NCBI GenBank assembly: GCA_016291665.1
Contig: JAEEYE010000017.1
Coordinates: forward strand, 1-45,937
From: Oxalobacter sp.
GTDB taxonomy: Bacteria; Pseudomonadota; Gammaproteobacteria; Burkholderiales; Burkholderiaceae_D
DNA: 45,937 nucleotides
Reading direction: 5' to 3'
The notes under the pieces are model-generated. The model had not been told where the DNA came from and did not search any database. It saw only the letters and a program-made list of their open reading frames with translations. Made by a program: the position numbers and the translations under genes. This document shows, one piece after another, positions 8,367 to 17,037 of the stretch (positions within the stretch are counted from its first letter, which is position 1; the number at the start of each line of letters is the position of its first letter).

Positions 8367-9656
8367 ATGACAGAAGGCTATTTTGCATATAAGGATAATG
8401 TCCTGATGGCTGAGGGCGTTGCGCTCGATGCTTTGGCCAAGCAATATGGGACACCATTGTATGTTTATTCCAAGGCAGCATTTAAGGATCATTTGGCGCA
8501 GTACATGGAAGCCGCTGCACGGTATGAAACGGAAAAGTTACGTTCCCTTGTCTGTTATTCCGTCAAGTCGAATTCCAATATTGCCATATTGAATGTCTTG
8601 GCAAAGCAGGGAGCGGGCTTTGATATTGTGTCAGGAGGAGAACTCTCGCGCGTGCTTGCCGCAGGCGGTAATTCCCAAAAGGTCATTTATTCTGGCGTCG
8701 GAAAAACACAGGGTGAAATCAAATTGGCATTGCAACATGGCATCCTCTGTTTCAATGTTGAGTCCGTCTCGGAACTGAAGATGATTGACCGTATTGCTGG
8801 AGAGATGGGTAAAAAAGCGCCGGTCTCATTTAGGGTCAATCCCAATGTGGATGCCAAAACGCATCCATATATCTCAACGGGGCTGAAAAAGAACAAATTT
8901 GGAATTCCATTTGAAGAAGTTATTTCGGCTTATGGCTTGGCTACGTCCTTGGAGAACATAGCGGTTATTGGTATCGACTGCCATATTGGTTCCCAGCTGT
9001 TGGATGATGCACCATTGCTTGAAGCTTTGGATAAGGTCATTAACCTTGTCAATCAGCTGTCAGGCAAAGGTATCCAGCTTAACCATATTGATATCGGTGG
9101 TGGTATTGGCATTACCTATGATGATGAAAAACCGGTTGCCATCCAAGACTATATTTCACGGGTGTTTACAAAGGTCAAAGCTTGGCAGGATGTCTATTGT
9201 CCTGATCGTCAAGTGACCGTGATGTTTGAGCCGGGACGCTCGATTTCGGGTAATGCCGGGGTTCTCTTAGGACAAGTGCAGTATATCAAGTCGAATTCTG
9301 GAAAAAATTTTGCTATCGTCGATGCAGCGATGAATGATCTGATGCGTCCTTCATTGTATGACGCCTACCATGGTGTTAAGCCTGTCATCATACGTCATGT
9401 GTCAGCTGGGAATTATGAGATTGTAGGCCCTATCTGTGAGTCTGGTGATTGGCTGGCAAGAGACAGGGAGTTGGCTATTGCTGAAGGGGATTATTTGGCA
9501 TTCATGAGTGCTGGCGCCTATGGTATGTCGATGGCTTCCAACTACAATACCCGTGGACGTGCGGCGGAAGTGCTTGTTGATGGGGATAAGGATTATTTAA
9601 TCCGTCGTCGGGAAGTGTCTGATGATCTCATTGCACTTGAAACCATTGTTGCATGA
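8367..9656 (+). CDS. lysA: Diaminopimelate decarboxylase
   Basis: LysA is a PLP enzyme that decarboxylates meso-diaminopimelate to lysine, the last step of lysine synthesis. The PLP-binding lysine is in CYSVKSNSN (about residues 55-63). Other family signatures are FDIVSGGEL, the HIGSQL segment, the glycine-rich DIGGGIGITY, FEPGRSISGNAG and the substrate-binding CESGDWLARD with the catalytic Cys. At 429 residues it has the usual length. It follows lptM closely, with AAAGG directly before the ATG. engB follows after 46 bases. Confidence 0.97.
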   Translation: MTEGYFAYKDNVLMAEGVALDALAKQYGTPLYVYSKAAFKDHLAQYMEAAARYETEKLRSLVCYSVKSNSNIAILNVLAKQGAGFDIVSGGELSRVLAAGGNSQKVIYSGVGKTQGEIKLALQHGILCFNVESVSELKMIDRIAGEMGKKAPVSFRVNPNVDAKTHPYISTGLKKNKFGIPFEEVISAYGLATSLENIAVIGIDCHIGSQLLDDAPLLEALDKVINLVNQLSGKGIQLNHIDIGGGIGITYDDEKPVAIQDYISRVFTKVKAWQDVYCPDRQVTVMFEPGRSISGNAGVLLGQVQYIKSNSGKNFAIVDAAMNDLMRPSLYDAYHGVKPVIIRHVSAGNYEIVGPICESGDWLARDRELAIAEGDYLAFMSAGAYGMSMASNYNTRGRAAEVLVDGDKDYLIRRREVSDDLIALETIVA

Positions 9657-9702
9657 CGAACGGGCTTCTGTTTCTCGAGTAGAAAATACGGATTAAGAAC
9701 TT

Positions 9703-10449
9703 ATGTCTAAACTTTGGCAAGCCCGATTCTTTACAACGGCCAACCATTTGCGTGAACTTCCTAAACTGAATGTTCCTGAGATTGCTTTTGTCGGGCGTTC
9801 TAATGCCGGTAAGTCGTCTGCCATCAATATCCTATGCAACCAGAAGGGGTTGGCTTATGCCTCCAAGACACCAGGCAGAACCCAGCATTTAAATTTCTTT
9901 TCCATTGGCGGTGCGCATCCCGCACAGCATCGCAAAGATCCAACAGATGTCTCAAAGATAGAGATGTTTCTGGTGGATCTGCCTGGTTACGGCTATGCCC
10001 AGGTTTCACATGCGTCAAAAGATCATTGGAACAAACTGCTTGGTGACTACTTAATGGGGCGCAAGCAGTTAAAAGGCGTTGTACTGATGATGGATTCCCG
10101 CCATCCGTTCCAGAAATTGGATACTGAGCTTGTGGAGTGGTTTGCTACGACAGGCAAGCCTATCCATTGCTTGTTGACCAAAGCTGATAAGTTAAGCCGT
10201 AGTCAAGCCTCCAATGCCCTCCGCTTGACGCAGTCTGTTTTCAAAAGTTATGTCGATGAAAAAGGAAAGCCTTTTCCATATACAGTCCAGCTTTTCTCAT
10301 CTGTTAAACATATAGGACTGGATGAAGCAACAAAGAAAATTCTAGAATGGGCTGGAGTTCATGATGCTTCTGACAAGAAAATGGCAGACGGCGAAGCTGC
10401 CGGAGAAGAGGTGGTACCCGTCGACGGGAAACCGACAGTCAGTTCATGA
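9703..10449 (+). CDS. engB: Ribosome biogenesis GTPase EngB (YihA/YsxC)
   Basis: EngB is an essential GTPase that acts in assembly of the large ribosomal subunit. The G1 motif GRSNAGKSS lies near residues 31-39, the G2-like TPGRTQHLNFF follows, G3 is DLPGYGYA and G4 is TKAD. The N terminus AxFxTTANHLRELP is typical. The protein (248 residues) is somewhat longer than E. coli YihA because of an acidic, low-complexity tail after the GTPase domain (about 225-248) and an insert around residues 70-85. It overlaps the next gene by four bases (ATGA), indicating translational coupling. Confidence 0.95.
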   Translation: MSKLWQARFFTTANHLRELPKLNVPEIAFVGRSNAGKSSAINILCNQKGLAYASKTPGRTQHLNFFSIGGAHPAQHRKDPTDVSKIEMFLVDLPGYGYAQVSHASKDHWNKLLGDYLMGRKQLKGVVLMMDSRHPFQKLDTELVEWFATTGKPIHCLLTKADKLSRSQASNALRLTQSVFKSYVDEKGKPFPYTVQLFSSVKHIGLDEATKKILEWAGVHDASDKKMADGEAAGEEVVPVDGKPTVSS

Positions 10450-11075
10450 GTAAACAGATTCCTTATATCCAAGAAGTCTTAAGGAAGGGGATTCATTTGA
10501 GTTCCCTGTGGATGGTTGTTGCTATGGGAATCTTGCCGCGGTTGGTCAATATCGCGCTTTTTTCTGTCTTGCTGGTGGGCTGTGTCATTACAGAATACGG
10601 TAACCATAAAGGCTGGAAACTGTTTACGGCGACGTATGGCGCCCTTTTTAACCGAATGCTCCGTGAGAGGGAAAAGCAGACAGAATTCCGGTTGAGTGGT
10701 GCGCCTTACCTCATCGGTGCGGCTTTGATGTGTGTCGTCCTTTTTCCAACAGTCATTGCTATGGCGTCTTTTTCTGTAATGTTAATTGGTGACACGGTAG
10801 CAGCACTCATTGGACGCCGATATGGCCGCCACCCGATTAACCGTGGAACAAAAAGCTTGGAAGGTAGCATCGCATTTTGTATGGCAGGTTTTGCGATTGT
10901 CTGCTTTTTTTACTTCTTCTGTGCCCAGCCAATGGCATTTTTGGTTTCGGGTTTTGTGGGTATCGTTGCGGCTGCCATTGCAGAAGCCTATGAGAATCGA
11001 ATCCACATCGATGACAACTTTTCGATTCCATTGGCGGTAGGCGTCTGCCTTTATGCAGGAAGGCTCTTTTTTTGA
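10446..11075 (+). CDS. Dolichol/phytol-kinase-like integral membrane protein
   Basis: This 209-residue protein is almost entirely hydrophobic, with about six membrane segments. It contains the GDTVAALIGRRYGRHPI block followed by GTKSLEGSIA and a distal AEAYENRIHIDDNFSIPL segment. This pattern is shared by CTP-dependent polyprenol, dolichol and phytol kinases and related cytidylyltransferase-like proteins. By family, it would transfer phosphate from CTP to a lipid alcohol at the inner membrane. The actual substrate cannot be told from sequence. It starts inside the stop codon of engB, so the two are cotranslated, although no functional link is known to me. An inverted repeat follows between it and the convergent topB. 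Confidence 0.75.
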   Translation: MSKQIPYIQEVLRKGIHLSSLWMVVAMGILPRLVNIALFSVLLVGCVITEYGNHKGWKLFTATYGALFNRMLREREKQTEFRLSGAPYLIGAALMCVVLFPTVIAMASFSVMLIGDTVAALIGRRYGRHPINRGTKSLEGSIAFCMAGFAIVCFFYFFCAQPMAFLVSGFVGIVAAAIAEAYENRIHIDDNFSIPLAVGVCLYAGRLFF

Positions 11076-11103
11076 GGAAGAGGCAAGGGACATGGCCTAT
11101 AGT

Positions 11104-11144
11104 CAAAGTCCCTGCCTTGGGATGTGTAGAGGACAGGGACTTTG
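11104..11144. terminator. 11-bp inverted repeat between convergent genes
   Basis: CAAAGTCCCTG (11104-11114) and CAGGGACTTTG (11134-11144) are perfect complements around a 19-base loop. The element lies between the ends of the kinase-like gene and topB, where a bidirectional stop or mRNA 3' end is expected. It lacks a U-tract on either strand, so classic intrinsic termination is uncertain. Confidence 0.5.
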
Positions 11145-11172
11145 GTGAAGGATCTGCGGGTAAAGCTTGGCT

Positions 11173-13704
11173 TTATGACGTCTTACGGGGCGTTCGTGGT
11201 TTCCTTGCCTTTGCGGCGGTAGTCGTTTTTTTTGCAGCACCTTTGGTAGTCTCATCGAATTTGAAGCCAATCTTGCCGTCTTTCCCAAGCTCCAGGTAAG
11301 CCTTGAAAGGGCGGTTCGTCCTGTTTGAGATGAAGCCGGTCAGTAAGTCGGTTTTGCCTTCTGTGAGTAGCTTGGTCATCTGTTCAGGAGCAATCTCCTG
11401 TTGCAAGATGAGACGCCCAGAACGGAAAGAGCAGGATTTTTCTTGACCGACATTATGTTCACAGACGTAGGCGTTGCCGAGGTCATAGACGTTGGCCTTG
11501 CATTTCGGGCAGATGCCAATAGGTGTCTTGCCGGAAAGATTGGCGGCTTCACCTTCGTCTTCCTGCTTTTGTCCGAAATCAAAGGTCATCTGTAATCCGC
11601 CCGTTTCAGGGTTTTTCTCAAGCTTGAGAACGGCAGCAAAAGCAAAGCCGTTTTTAGAGCGGAATCCTTGAAGCGGACCAATCTCATGTTTTTCAAGCAG
11701 TTCTTCGACTTCTGGGATGGAGAACATGCGGGAGCCAGGCATCTTGGTGATGGAGAAGTTGCATTTCGTGCAGGCGAAACGCCGATAATTTTCTTGGATC
11801 TGACCACCGCATTGTGGACATGGGGTTTTTAAGACGGCATAGTCGCCGGGAACCGTGTCCCCATCATATCCTTTGGCCTGTTCGACAATACCTTCCGTCA
11901 TGTCGGCGATGTGGTGCATGAAGTCTTCGCGGCTCAATTTCCCTTTTTCCATCTGAGAAAGCTGATATTCCCATTCGCCGGTCAGCTCAGGCTTGGTTAG
12001 TTCCTGGATGCCCAAGCCGTTTAAGAGCGTCATTAGCTGGAATGCCTTTGGGGTGGGTACCAGTTCGCGTCCTTCACGTGTGAGGTATTCTTTAAGGAGC
12101 CCTTCAATGATTGAGGCGCGCGTTGCTGGGGTGCCAAGGCCTTTGCCTTGCATGGCTTCACGCAGTTCGTCATCGACCAGCTTGCCGGCGCCTTCCATGG
12201 CAGAGAGTAAGGTTGCTTCAGTGAACCGAGCAGGTGGTTTTGTTGCCAGTCCTTCTGCCCAGACTTTTTCTGTTGAGACGTTTTCCTTGTCCTTGACGGG
12301 AACCAGGGAACGTTCATTGGCGTTGTTGGATGTCTGCGCTTCTTTCCCATAAATGGCCATCCAGCCTGGTTTTTTCATGACCCGTCCGTCGCTGCGGAAG
12401 CGGTGGCCTGCCACGTCCGTGAAGCGGGTCGTGACTTCGAATTCGGCTGCTGGGAAGAAAACGGCGAGGAATCGTCTGACAACGAGGTCATAGAGTTTTT
12501 TGTCGTCTTCGCGCTGTGTTTTCAACGGTTGCAATGTTGGGATGATGGCGAAGTGGTCAGAAATCTTTTTGTTGTCAAAGATGCGCTTGTTTGGCTTGAC
12601 CCAGCGGCTCTCAAGGATTTGTTCGGCAAAGGGTTTGAAGGCGGCATCATTACAGAGCGCTTGCATGGTTTTTCGGCAGGTGTCCAGGTAGTCTTCAGGG
12701 AGATGCCGGGAGTCTGTCCTCGGGTAGGTCAATGCTTTGTGCTGTTCGTATAGGCGCTGGGCGGTGTCCAGCGTTCTTTTCGCTGAGAAGCCGAAACGGG
12801 CATTGGCCTCGCGTTGCAGGCTTGTCAGGTCAAAGAGAGCCGGGGAAAGTTGTGTTGCTGGGCGTGATTCTTCTGTGACAATGCCGGGCTGGTTCTTGCA
12901 GGTTGCGACGATGGCTTCGGCTTTTGTCTTATCCCAAATGCGCTCAGGTCGCTTTTCAGGGGCAGAGGCATCTTTTTTGAAAGCAGGGTCGAGCCAGCGA
13001 CCTTCATAGGTACCAGCCAAGCAGCCAAAAGTCGCATGGATTTCCCAATAGTCGCGAGGTACAAAGTCCCTAATCTGTTTTTCACGTTCGACAACAATGG
13101 AAAGAGTTGGGGTTTGGACTCGGCCGACCGTTGTCAGGAAGAAACCTCCATTTTGGGAATTGAAGGCCGTCATGGCGCGTGTGCCATTGATACCAACCAG
13201 CCAGTCAGCTTCTGCGCGGCTGCGCGCTGCCTTTGCCAGGGACTGCATTTCTTCATCAGTTCGGAGGTGTTTAAAGCCTTCTCTGATTGCGGCAGGGGTC
13301 ATCGATTGCAACCAAAGTCGCTTGATGGGTTGTTTTGCCTTTGTGTATTCGGTGATCAACCGGAAAATCAGCTCCCCTTCGCGGCCGGCGTCGCAGGCGT
13401 TGACCAACGTACCGATGTCTTTCCTGCGGATCAGTTTTGCGAGCAGTTTTAGGCGTGGTTCTGTCTTGGCGATGGGTTCGAGCGCAAATTTAGGCGGGAT
13501 AACGGGCAAGTGGTTGAATGTCCATTTCCCCCGTTTGACTTCATACTCATCAGGTGCCTTGATTTCCACAAGGTGGCCGACAGCTGATGTCAGGACATAA
13601 TCATCTGACTCAAAGTAATCCTTCTGCTTGGTGAAACCGCCAAGGCTCTTTGCTATGTCGTTGGCTACAGAAGGTTTTTCGGCAATGATAAGTGTTTTTG
13701 TCAT
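11173..13704 (-). CDS. topB: DNA topoisomerase III
   Basis: TopB is a type IA topoisomerase that decatenates replication and recombination intermediates. The Toprim domain begins at once with LIIAEKPSVANDIAKSL, and its acidic motif is CDAGREGELIFR (about residues 110-121). The catalytic tyrosine is in LTYPRTDSRHLPEDY (about 325-340). The C-terminal part has two Cys-rich zinc-binding segments: CPQCGG with a later CTKC, and CPKCKAN with CEHNVGQEKSC. It ends in a basic tail rich in Lys, Arg and Thr. At 843 residues it is longer than E. coli TopB (653) but usual for the zinc-finger-bearing betaproteobacterial form. No Shine-Dalgarno is visible. dprA lies upstream on the same strand. Confidence 0.96.
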   Translation of the reverse strand: MTKTLIIAEKPSVANDIAKSLGGFTKQKDYFESDDYVLTSAVGHLVEIKAPDEYEVKRGKWTFNHLPVIPPKFALEPIAKTEPRLKLLAKLIRRKDIGTLVNACDAGREGELIFRLITEYTKAKQPIKRLWLQSMTPAAIREGFKHLRTDEEMQSLAKAARSRAEADWLVGINGTRAMTAFNSQNGGFFLTTVGRVQTPTLSIVVEREKQIRDFVPRDYWEIHATFGCLAGTYEGRWLDPAFKKDASAPEKRPERIWDKTKAEAIVATCKNQPGIVTEESRPATQLSPALFDLTSLQREANARFGFSAKRTLDTAQRLYEQHKALTYPRTDSRHLPEDYLDTCRKTMQALCNDAAFKPFAEQILESRWVKPNKRIFDNKKISDHFAIIPTLQPLKTQREDDKKLYDLVVRRFLAVFFPAAEFEVTTRFTDVAGHRFRSDGRVMKKPGWMAIYGKEAQTSNNANERSLVPVKDKENVSTEKVWAEGLATKPPARFTEATLLSAMEGAGKLVDDELREAMQGKGLGTPATRASIIEGLLKEYLTREGRELVPTPKAFQLMTLLNGLGIQELTKPELTGEWEYQLSQMEKGKLSREDFMHHIADMTEGIVEQAKGYDGDTVPGDYAVLKTPCPQCGGQIQENYRRFACTKCNFSITKMPGSRMFSIPEVEELLEKHEIGPLQGFRSKNGFAFAAVLKLEKNPETGGLQMTFDFGQKQEDEGEAANLSGKTPIGICPKCKANVYDLGNAYVCEHNVGQEKSCSFRSGRLILQQEIAPEQMTKLLTEGKTDLLTGFISNRTNRPFKAYLELGKDGKIGFKFDETTKGAAKKTTTAAKARKPRTPRKTS

Positions 13705-13724
13705 AAGGGTACGTTTGCGTCATT

Positions 13725-13750
13725 AAAAAAAGCACCAAACTGCTTGGTAC
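13725..13750 (-). terminator. Terminator-like hairpin between dprA and topB
   Basis: On the minus strand GTACCAA pairs with TTGGTGC (7 bp including one G-U) around a 5-base loop, followed directly by seven T. It could end the dprA transcript. It lies only 20 bases before the topB start. A possible topB promoter (TTGCAG at 13783-13788, TATCAT at 13759-13764, 18-base spacer) would start transcription at the very base of this hairpin. Confidence 0.55.
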
Positions 13751-13879
13751 GGCGCAGAATGATAATGGTTCAAAGGCTCGCTCTGCAAGCAACCAGGGCA
13801 AGGAACCACTAATAATTCCTGAATTTGGTACTTTGTCGGTTTTGATGGCTAAAAAAACGTAGCGACAACCAAGGGGGCG

Positions 13880-14809
13880 TCAAGAGGCGGTATGGCTGTA
13901 GGAGGGCATTTTCCGTTTGAGTTCGGAAAGGATGTCTTCTTCCGTTTCAACCAACTTTGCGCCTTGGCGAATCAGTGCATGGCAGCCACGGGATAAAGGG
14001 GAATGGATGGAACCTGGGATGGCGAATACATCACGCCCCTGTTCACCAGCCAGTCTTGCTGCGGCCATGGTACCGGACTTCAAAGTGGCTTCTACGACAA
14101 GGACACCATCTGAAAGTCCTGTGGTGATACGGTTCCTCCTAAGGAAGTTGGCGGGTTCAGGTCCCGTACCAAGCGGGAACTCGGACACAATGAGTCCTTC
14201 ATCGGCGATTTTGTGTGCCAAGCCATGGTTTCTGGCTGGATAGACGATATCAGCACCGGTCGCAATCACGGCAATGGTGCTCGCAGGACTGTTCAGGGCT
14301 CCTTCGTGCGCGGCGGTGTCAATGCCTATGGACAATCCTGAGATGGTGGTGAGTCCTTTGTTACCCAGGGACTGGGCGAAGCTTTGGGCATCGAGGTAGC
14401 CCTGTGTGGTGGCGTTTCGGCTACCGATGATGGCGATGGCATTGGCCGCTAAAAGGTCTAAGCGTCCTTTGACGTAGAGCATCAGCGGTGGGTTAGGGAT
14501 CTCAAGCAACTTTTTAGGGTAACGGCTGTCCGCTAGTGTCAGTATGGCGTTTCCTTGGCTTTGGAGCCATGCGCGTGTTTTTTCGGCCTGTGTCAGGATA
14601 TGTTCTGGTGCAGGACCATGGATGAGTCGGACGAGCTTTTCAGGGACGGTTTTCAGCAGTGCACCGTATGACGCATGGAATATTTCCTCAGGCATACCGA
14701 AAGTTGTCAAAAGGTTGTGCGCTTCCTTTATGCCTATTCCAGGTGTCAAGCATAGGCGAAGCCATGCTGAGAGTTCGCTGTCATCGGTATCTGAAAAGCT
14801 TCGATTCAA
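13880..14809 (-). CDS. dprA: DNA-processing protein DprA
   Basis: DprA binds incoming single-stranded DNA and loads RecA during natural transformation. After an N-terminal SAM-like helical region (WLRLCLTPGIGIKEAHNLL) comes the Rossmann-type domain, with AIIGSRNATTQGY, GLSIGIDTAAHEGAL, FPLGTGPEPANFLRRNRI and the VVEATLKSGTMAAARLA segment. The protein (309 residues) ends soon after this domain and lacks the C-terminal winged-helix domain found in many proteobacterial DprA/Smf proteins. The start is TTG at 14809, with GGAAAG six bases upstream. It is divergent from def-fmt, a common arrangement. DprA alone does not prove that the organism is competent. Confidence 0.93.
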   Translation of the reverse strand: MNRSFSDTDDSELSAWLRLCLTPGIGIKEAHNLLTTFGMPEEIFHASYGALLKTVPEKLVRLIHGPAPEHILTQAEKTRAWLQSQGNAILTLADSRYPKKLLEIPNPPLMLYVKGRLDLLAANAIAIIGSRNATTQGYLDAQSFAQSLGNKGLTTISGLSIGIDTAAHEGALNSPASTIAVIATGADIVYPARNHGLAHKIADEGLIVSEFPLGTGPEPANFLRRNRITTGLSDGVLVVEATLKSGTMAAARLAGEQGRDVFAIPGSIHSPLSRGCHALIRQGAKLVETEEDILSELKRKMPSYSHTAS

Positions 14810-14841
14810 TGTTTTCTTTCCATCAGTCAGAGGGTTTGTCT

Positions 14842-14910
14842 TGGGGTACTCCGTGGTAGCGTCTGAAACACAGGGACGCCTATGTTAAACTTGTCCTACG
14901 AAGTACCCCA
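14842..14910. repeat. Nested palindrome in the dprA-def intergenic region
   Basis: TGGGGTACT (14842-14850) and AGTACCCCA (14902-14910) are perfect complements. After one mismatch the stem continues with CGTGG against CCTACG (one G-T wobble). Inside lies a second stem, TAGCGTC (14857-14863) with GACGCCTA (14875-14882), having one bulged C. It can form a two-stem structure on either strand, as the leader of dprA (minus) or upstream of def (plus). I do not recognise it as a known riboswitch. Confidence 0.6.
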
Positions 14911-14936
14911 GCGAATTAATCTTTTTAGCCAGAACA

Positions 14937-14970
14937 CTTCCTTGGTGGGATGTTCCAAGAAGGTTTTTTT
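14937..14970 (+). terminator. Intrinsic terminator upstream of def
   Basis: CTTC-TTGG (one bulged C) pairs with CCAAGAAG around a 9-base loop, followed by G and seven T. No plus-strand gene ends here, since dprA is on the other strand. It would therefore terminate a short leader or a small RNA coming from the palindromic region just upstream. def starts 44 bases later. Confidence 0.6.
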
Positions 14971-15014
14971 GCGGGTAAGCATATCATGATGTTTTAACGA
15001 TTCCAAAAGAACAA

Positions 15015-15575
15015 ATGGCACAGTTGACTATCCTTAGGTATCCCGACGCACGTTTGATGAAACCTTCTGAACCGGTTGAGGTTTTTGATGAGAATCTCGC
15101 ACGGTTGGTTGCAGATATGGGAGAGACGATGTACAAGGCTCCAGGCGTTGGCCTAGCGGCACCGCAGGTTAATGTCCGCCGTAGGATTATCGTTCTGGAT
15201 ACTTCGGAAAACAAGGATCAGTTGATGGTGCTGATCAATCCGGAAATCATTGAAACCAGTGAAGAAAAGAAACTGTATGAGGAAGGCTGTTTGTCACTGC
15301 CGCATATCTATGAGAAGGTTGAGCGTCCGGCAAGGGTGAAGGTCAAGGCTCAGGATATTCATGGCAACTGGTTTGAGGTGGAAGGAGACGGGCTGTTGGC
15401 GGTCTGTCTTCAGCATGAGATTGACCATCTTAAGGGGACGGTTTTTGTTGATTACCTCTCCCCAATGAAACGGAACAGGATTAAGACAAAACTGCTTAAG
15501 GAAGAGCGGGAAATCAAAAAGGCTGCGGCCGCAGGCAATCATGCCGCAAAGAAAGGAAAGAAAGTTAAAAAATGA
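15015..15575 (+). CDS. def: Peptide deformylase
   Basis: Def removes the formyl group from the N-terminal methionine of new proteins. The three metal-site motifs are present: GVGLAAPQ (about residues 44-51), EGCLSLP (about 91-97) and QHEIDHLKG (about 133-141). They provide the Cys and two His ligands and the catalytic Glu. At 186 residues it is slightly longer than usual because of a lysine- and alanine-rich tail. It overlaps fmt by four bases (ATGA). The two enzymes add and remove the same formyl group, so coupling is functional as well as physical. Confidence 0.97.
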   Translation: MAQLTILRYPDARLMKPSEPVEVFDENLARLVADMGETMYKAPGVGLAAPQVNVRRRIIVLDTSENKDQLMVLINPEIIETSEEKKLYEEGCLSLPHIYEKVERPARVKVKAQDIHGNWFEVEGDGLLAVCLQHEIDHLKGTVFVDYLSPMKRNRIKTKLLKEEREIKKAAAAGNHAAKKGKKVKK

Positions 15576-16522
15576 GGATTGTCTTTGCAGGAACCCCTGA
15601 ATTTGCCGCAAAGGCACTAGATGCGTTGATTAAGGCTGGGCACCAGGTTGAGCTGGTGTTGACCCAACCTGATCGACCGGCTGGACGCGGCATGAAACTG
15701 ATGCCTTCTGACGTTAAGAAGTTGGCGCTTGCTTACGATATTCCGGTGGAACAGCCCGTATCTCTGCGTTTTGACGGGCGTGATCCTGAAGGGGCAAGGC
15801 GTGTCTATGAGCGTATTAAGGTTTTGAAGCCTGATGTCATGGTTGTGGTTGCTTACGGGATTATCTTGCCTAAGGCGTTTTTGGATCTTCCGACGCACGG
15901 ATGTTTGAACATCCATGCGTCCTTACTGCCGAGATGGCGTGGTGCTGCTCCAATCCAACGGGCAATTGAGGAGGGAGACAAAACCAGTGGCGTGTCCATT
16001 ATGCGCATGGAGGAAGGCTTGGATACAGGGCCAGTCCTGTTGATGGAGCAGACGCCTATTACGGAGAGTGATACAGCAGGGATTCTGCATGACCGTCTGG
16101 CGGATATGGGGGGGCGATTGATTGTTCAAGCGCTCAAACAGATTGCAGATGGCAGAGCGACCTATCAGCCGCAGGATGATGCGCTGGCTGTCTATGCAAA
16201 AAAACTGAGCCGTGAGGAGTCGCCTTTGGATTTCACACTGTCGGCATCTGAAAACGCGGCCAAGATCCGGGCATTCAACCCATTCCCAGGTTGCACGGCG
16301 AAATGTGGTGATGTAACGTTGAAAATCTGGGATGCACAGGTTGAGGGAACTTCTGGCAATCATCCTGCTGGGAAAGTCCTTGCCGCTGACGCTTCAGGTG
16401 TTGTTGTTGCCTGTGGGCAGGGTGCATTACGTTTACTGACCTTGCAGAAACCGGGGGGCAAGCGTCTGCCGGTGTCTGAATTCATCAAAGGGTTCTCCTT
16501 TGTTGAAAGACAGCTTGGATGA
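15572..16522 (+). CDS. fmt: Methionyl-tRNA formyltransferase
   Basis: Fmt formylates initiator Met-tRNA using 10-formyl-tetrahydrofolate. It starts with [18 protein letters not shown]. The catalytic region has [21 protein letters not shown] (Asn and His) and the downstream [12 protein letters not shown] with the catalytic Asp. The C-terminal OB-like domain (about residues 205-316) binds tRNA. Its length of 316 is normal. The start codon overlaps the def stop. folD, which makes the folate donor, lies 5 kb downstream in the same window but is not in the same operon. Confidence 0.97.
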   Translation: MRIVFAGTPEFAAKALDALIKAGHQVELVLTQPDRPAGRGMKLMPSDVKKLALAYDIPVEQPVSLRFDGRDPEGARRVYERIKVLKPDVMVVVAYGIILPKAFLDLPTHGCLNIHASLLPRWRGAAPIQRAIEEGDKTSGVSIMRMEEGLDTGPVLLMEQTPITESDTAGILHDRLADMGGRLIVQALKQIADGRATYQPQDDALAVYAKKLSREESPLDFTLSASENAAKIRAFNPFPGCTAKCGDVTLKIWDAQVEGTSGNHPAGKVLAADASGVVVACGQGALRLLTLQKPGGKRLPVSEFIKGFSFVERQLG

Positions 16523-16550
16523 TGGACTGCTTTTAACGACAGGAACGGAT

Positions 16551-17024
16551 ATGAGATTTGAACATCTGCTTGAAATCAACAATTTTGACCATCCCCAGGC
16601 GCAGATTTTAGCCCGTGAGCAGGTCTGGAACGGTCTACTCACGTGGATTCAGAAGCCTACGCTTTTTATCCCGCATCTTGAAAAGTGCGATGTGGTTGAG
16701 CTGATGGGGACTTACCACCGTTCGTTGGATTACGGCAAATTCAGTTTCCAGGACAAGGTCACTTGTACCCATATGGAAAAGATTGTTTTTGATATCCCTG
16801 CTCAAGGGGATATGCCGTCAACTTCCTTGGTGGTGACATTGGAAGAACCGTTTAACCAGCGGTTGTTTGTACGGTTTATTTATGAGAATACCGTGTCCGA
16901 TGAAGGTCCTGAGGCGAAGTATAACGGTTTTCTCAAGTCGGCATGGGAAGCTGCAGACATCGATATCATCCGTCTCATCCATGAGATGGCGGCGCAAGGC
17001 CATTTGGATGGCCCTGCGGTGTGA
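16551..17024 (+). CDS. AtaL-like (DUF1857) SRPBCC-fold protein
   Basis: This 157-residue protein resembles the DUF1857/AtaL family, predicted to have a Bet v1/START-like ligand-binding fold. It begins FEHLLEINN, followed by a region rich in LTREQVWNGLL-type residues, a strand-rich middle and a WEAADIDIIRLIHEMAAQG C terminus. No signal peptide or membrane segment is seen. The open frame extends back to 16500, but AGGA sits six bases before ATG 16551, so I use that start. It is 28 bases after fmt and probably in the def-fmt operon. Its role is not known, and the link to fmt may only be positional. Thirteen bases separate its end from the convergent aldo/keto reductase. Confidence 0.75.
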   Translation: MRFEHLLEINNFDHPQAQILAREQVWNGLLTWIQKPTLFIPHLEKCDVVELMGTYHRSLDYGKFSFQDKVTCTHMEKIVFDIPAQGDMPSTSLVVTLEEPFNQRLFVRFIYENTVSDEGPEAKYNGFLKSAWEAADIDIIRLIHEMAAQGHLDGPAV

Positions 17025-17037
17025 TACGTGTTTGAGC

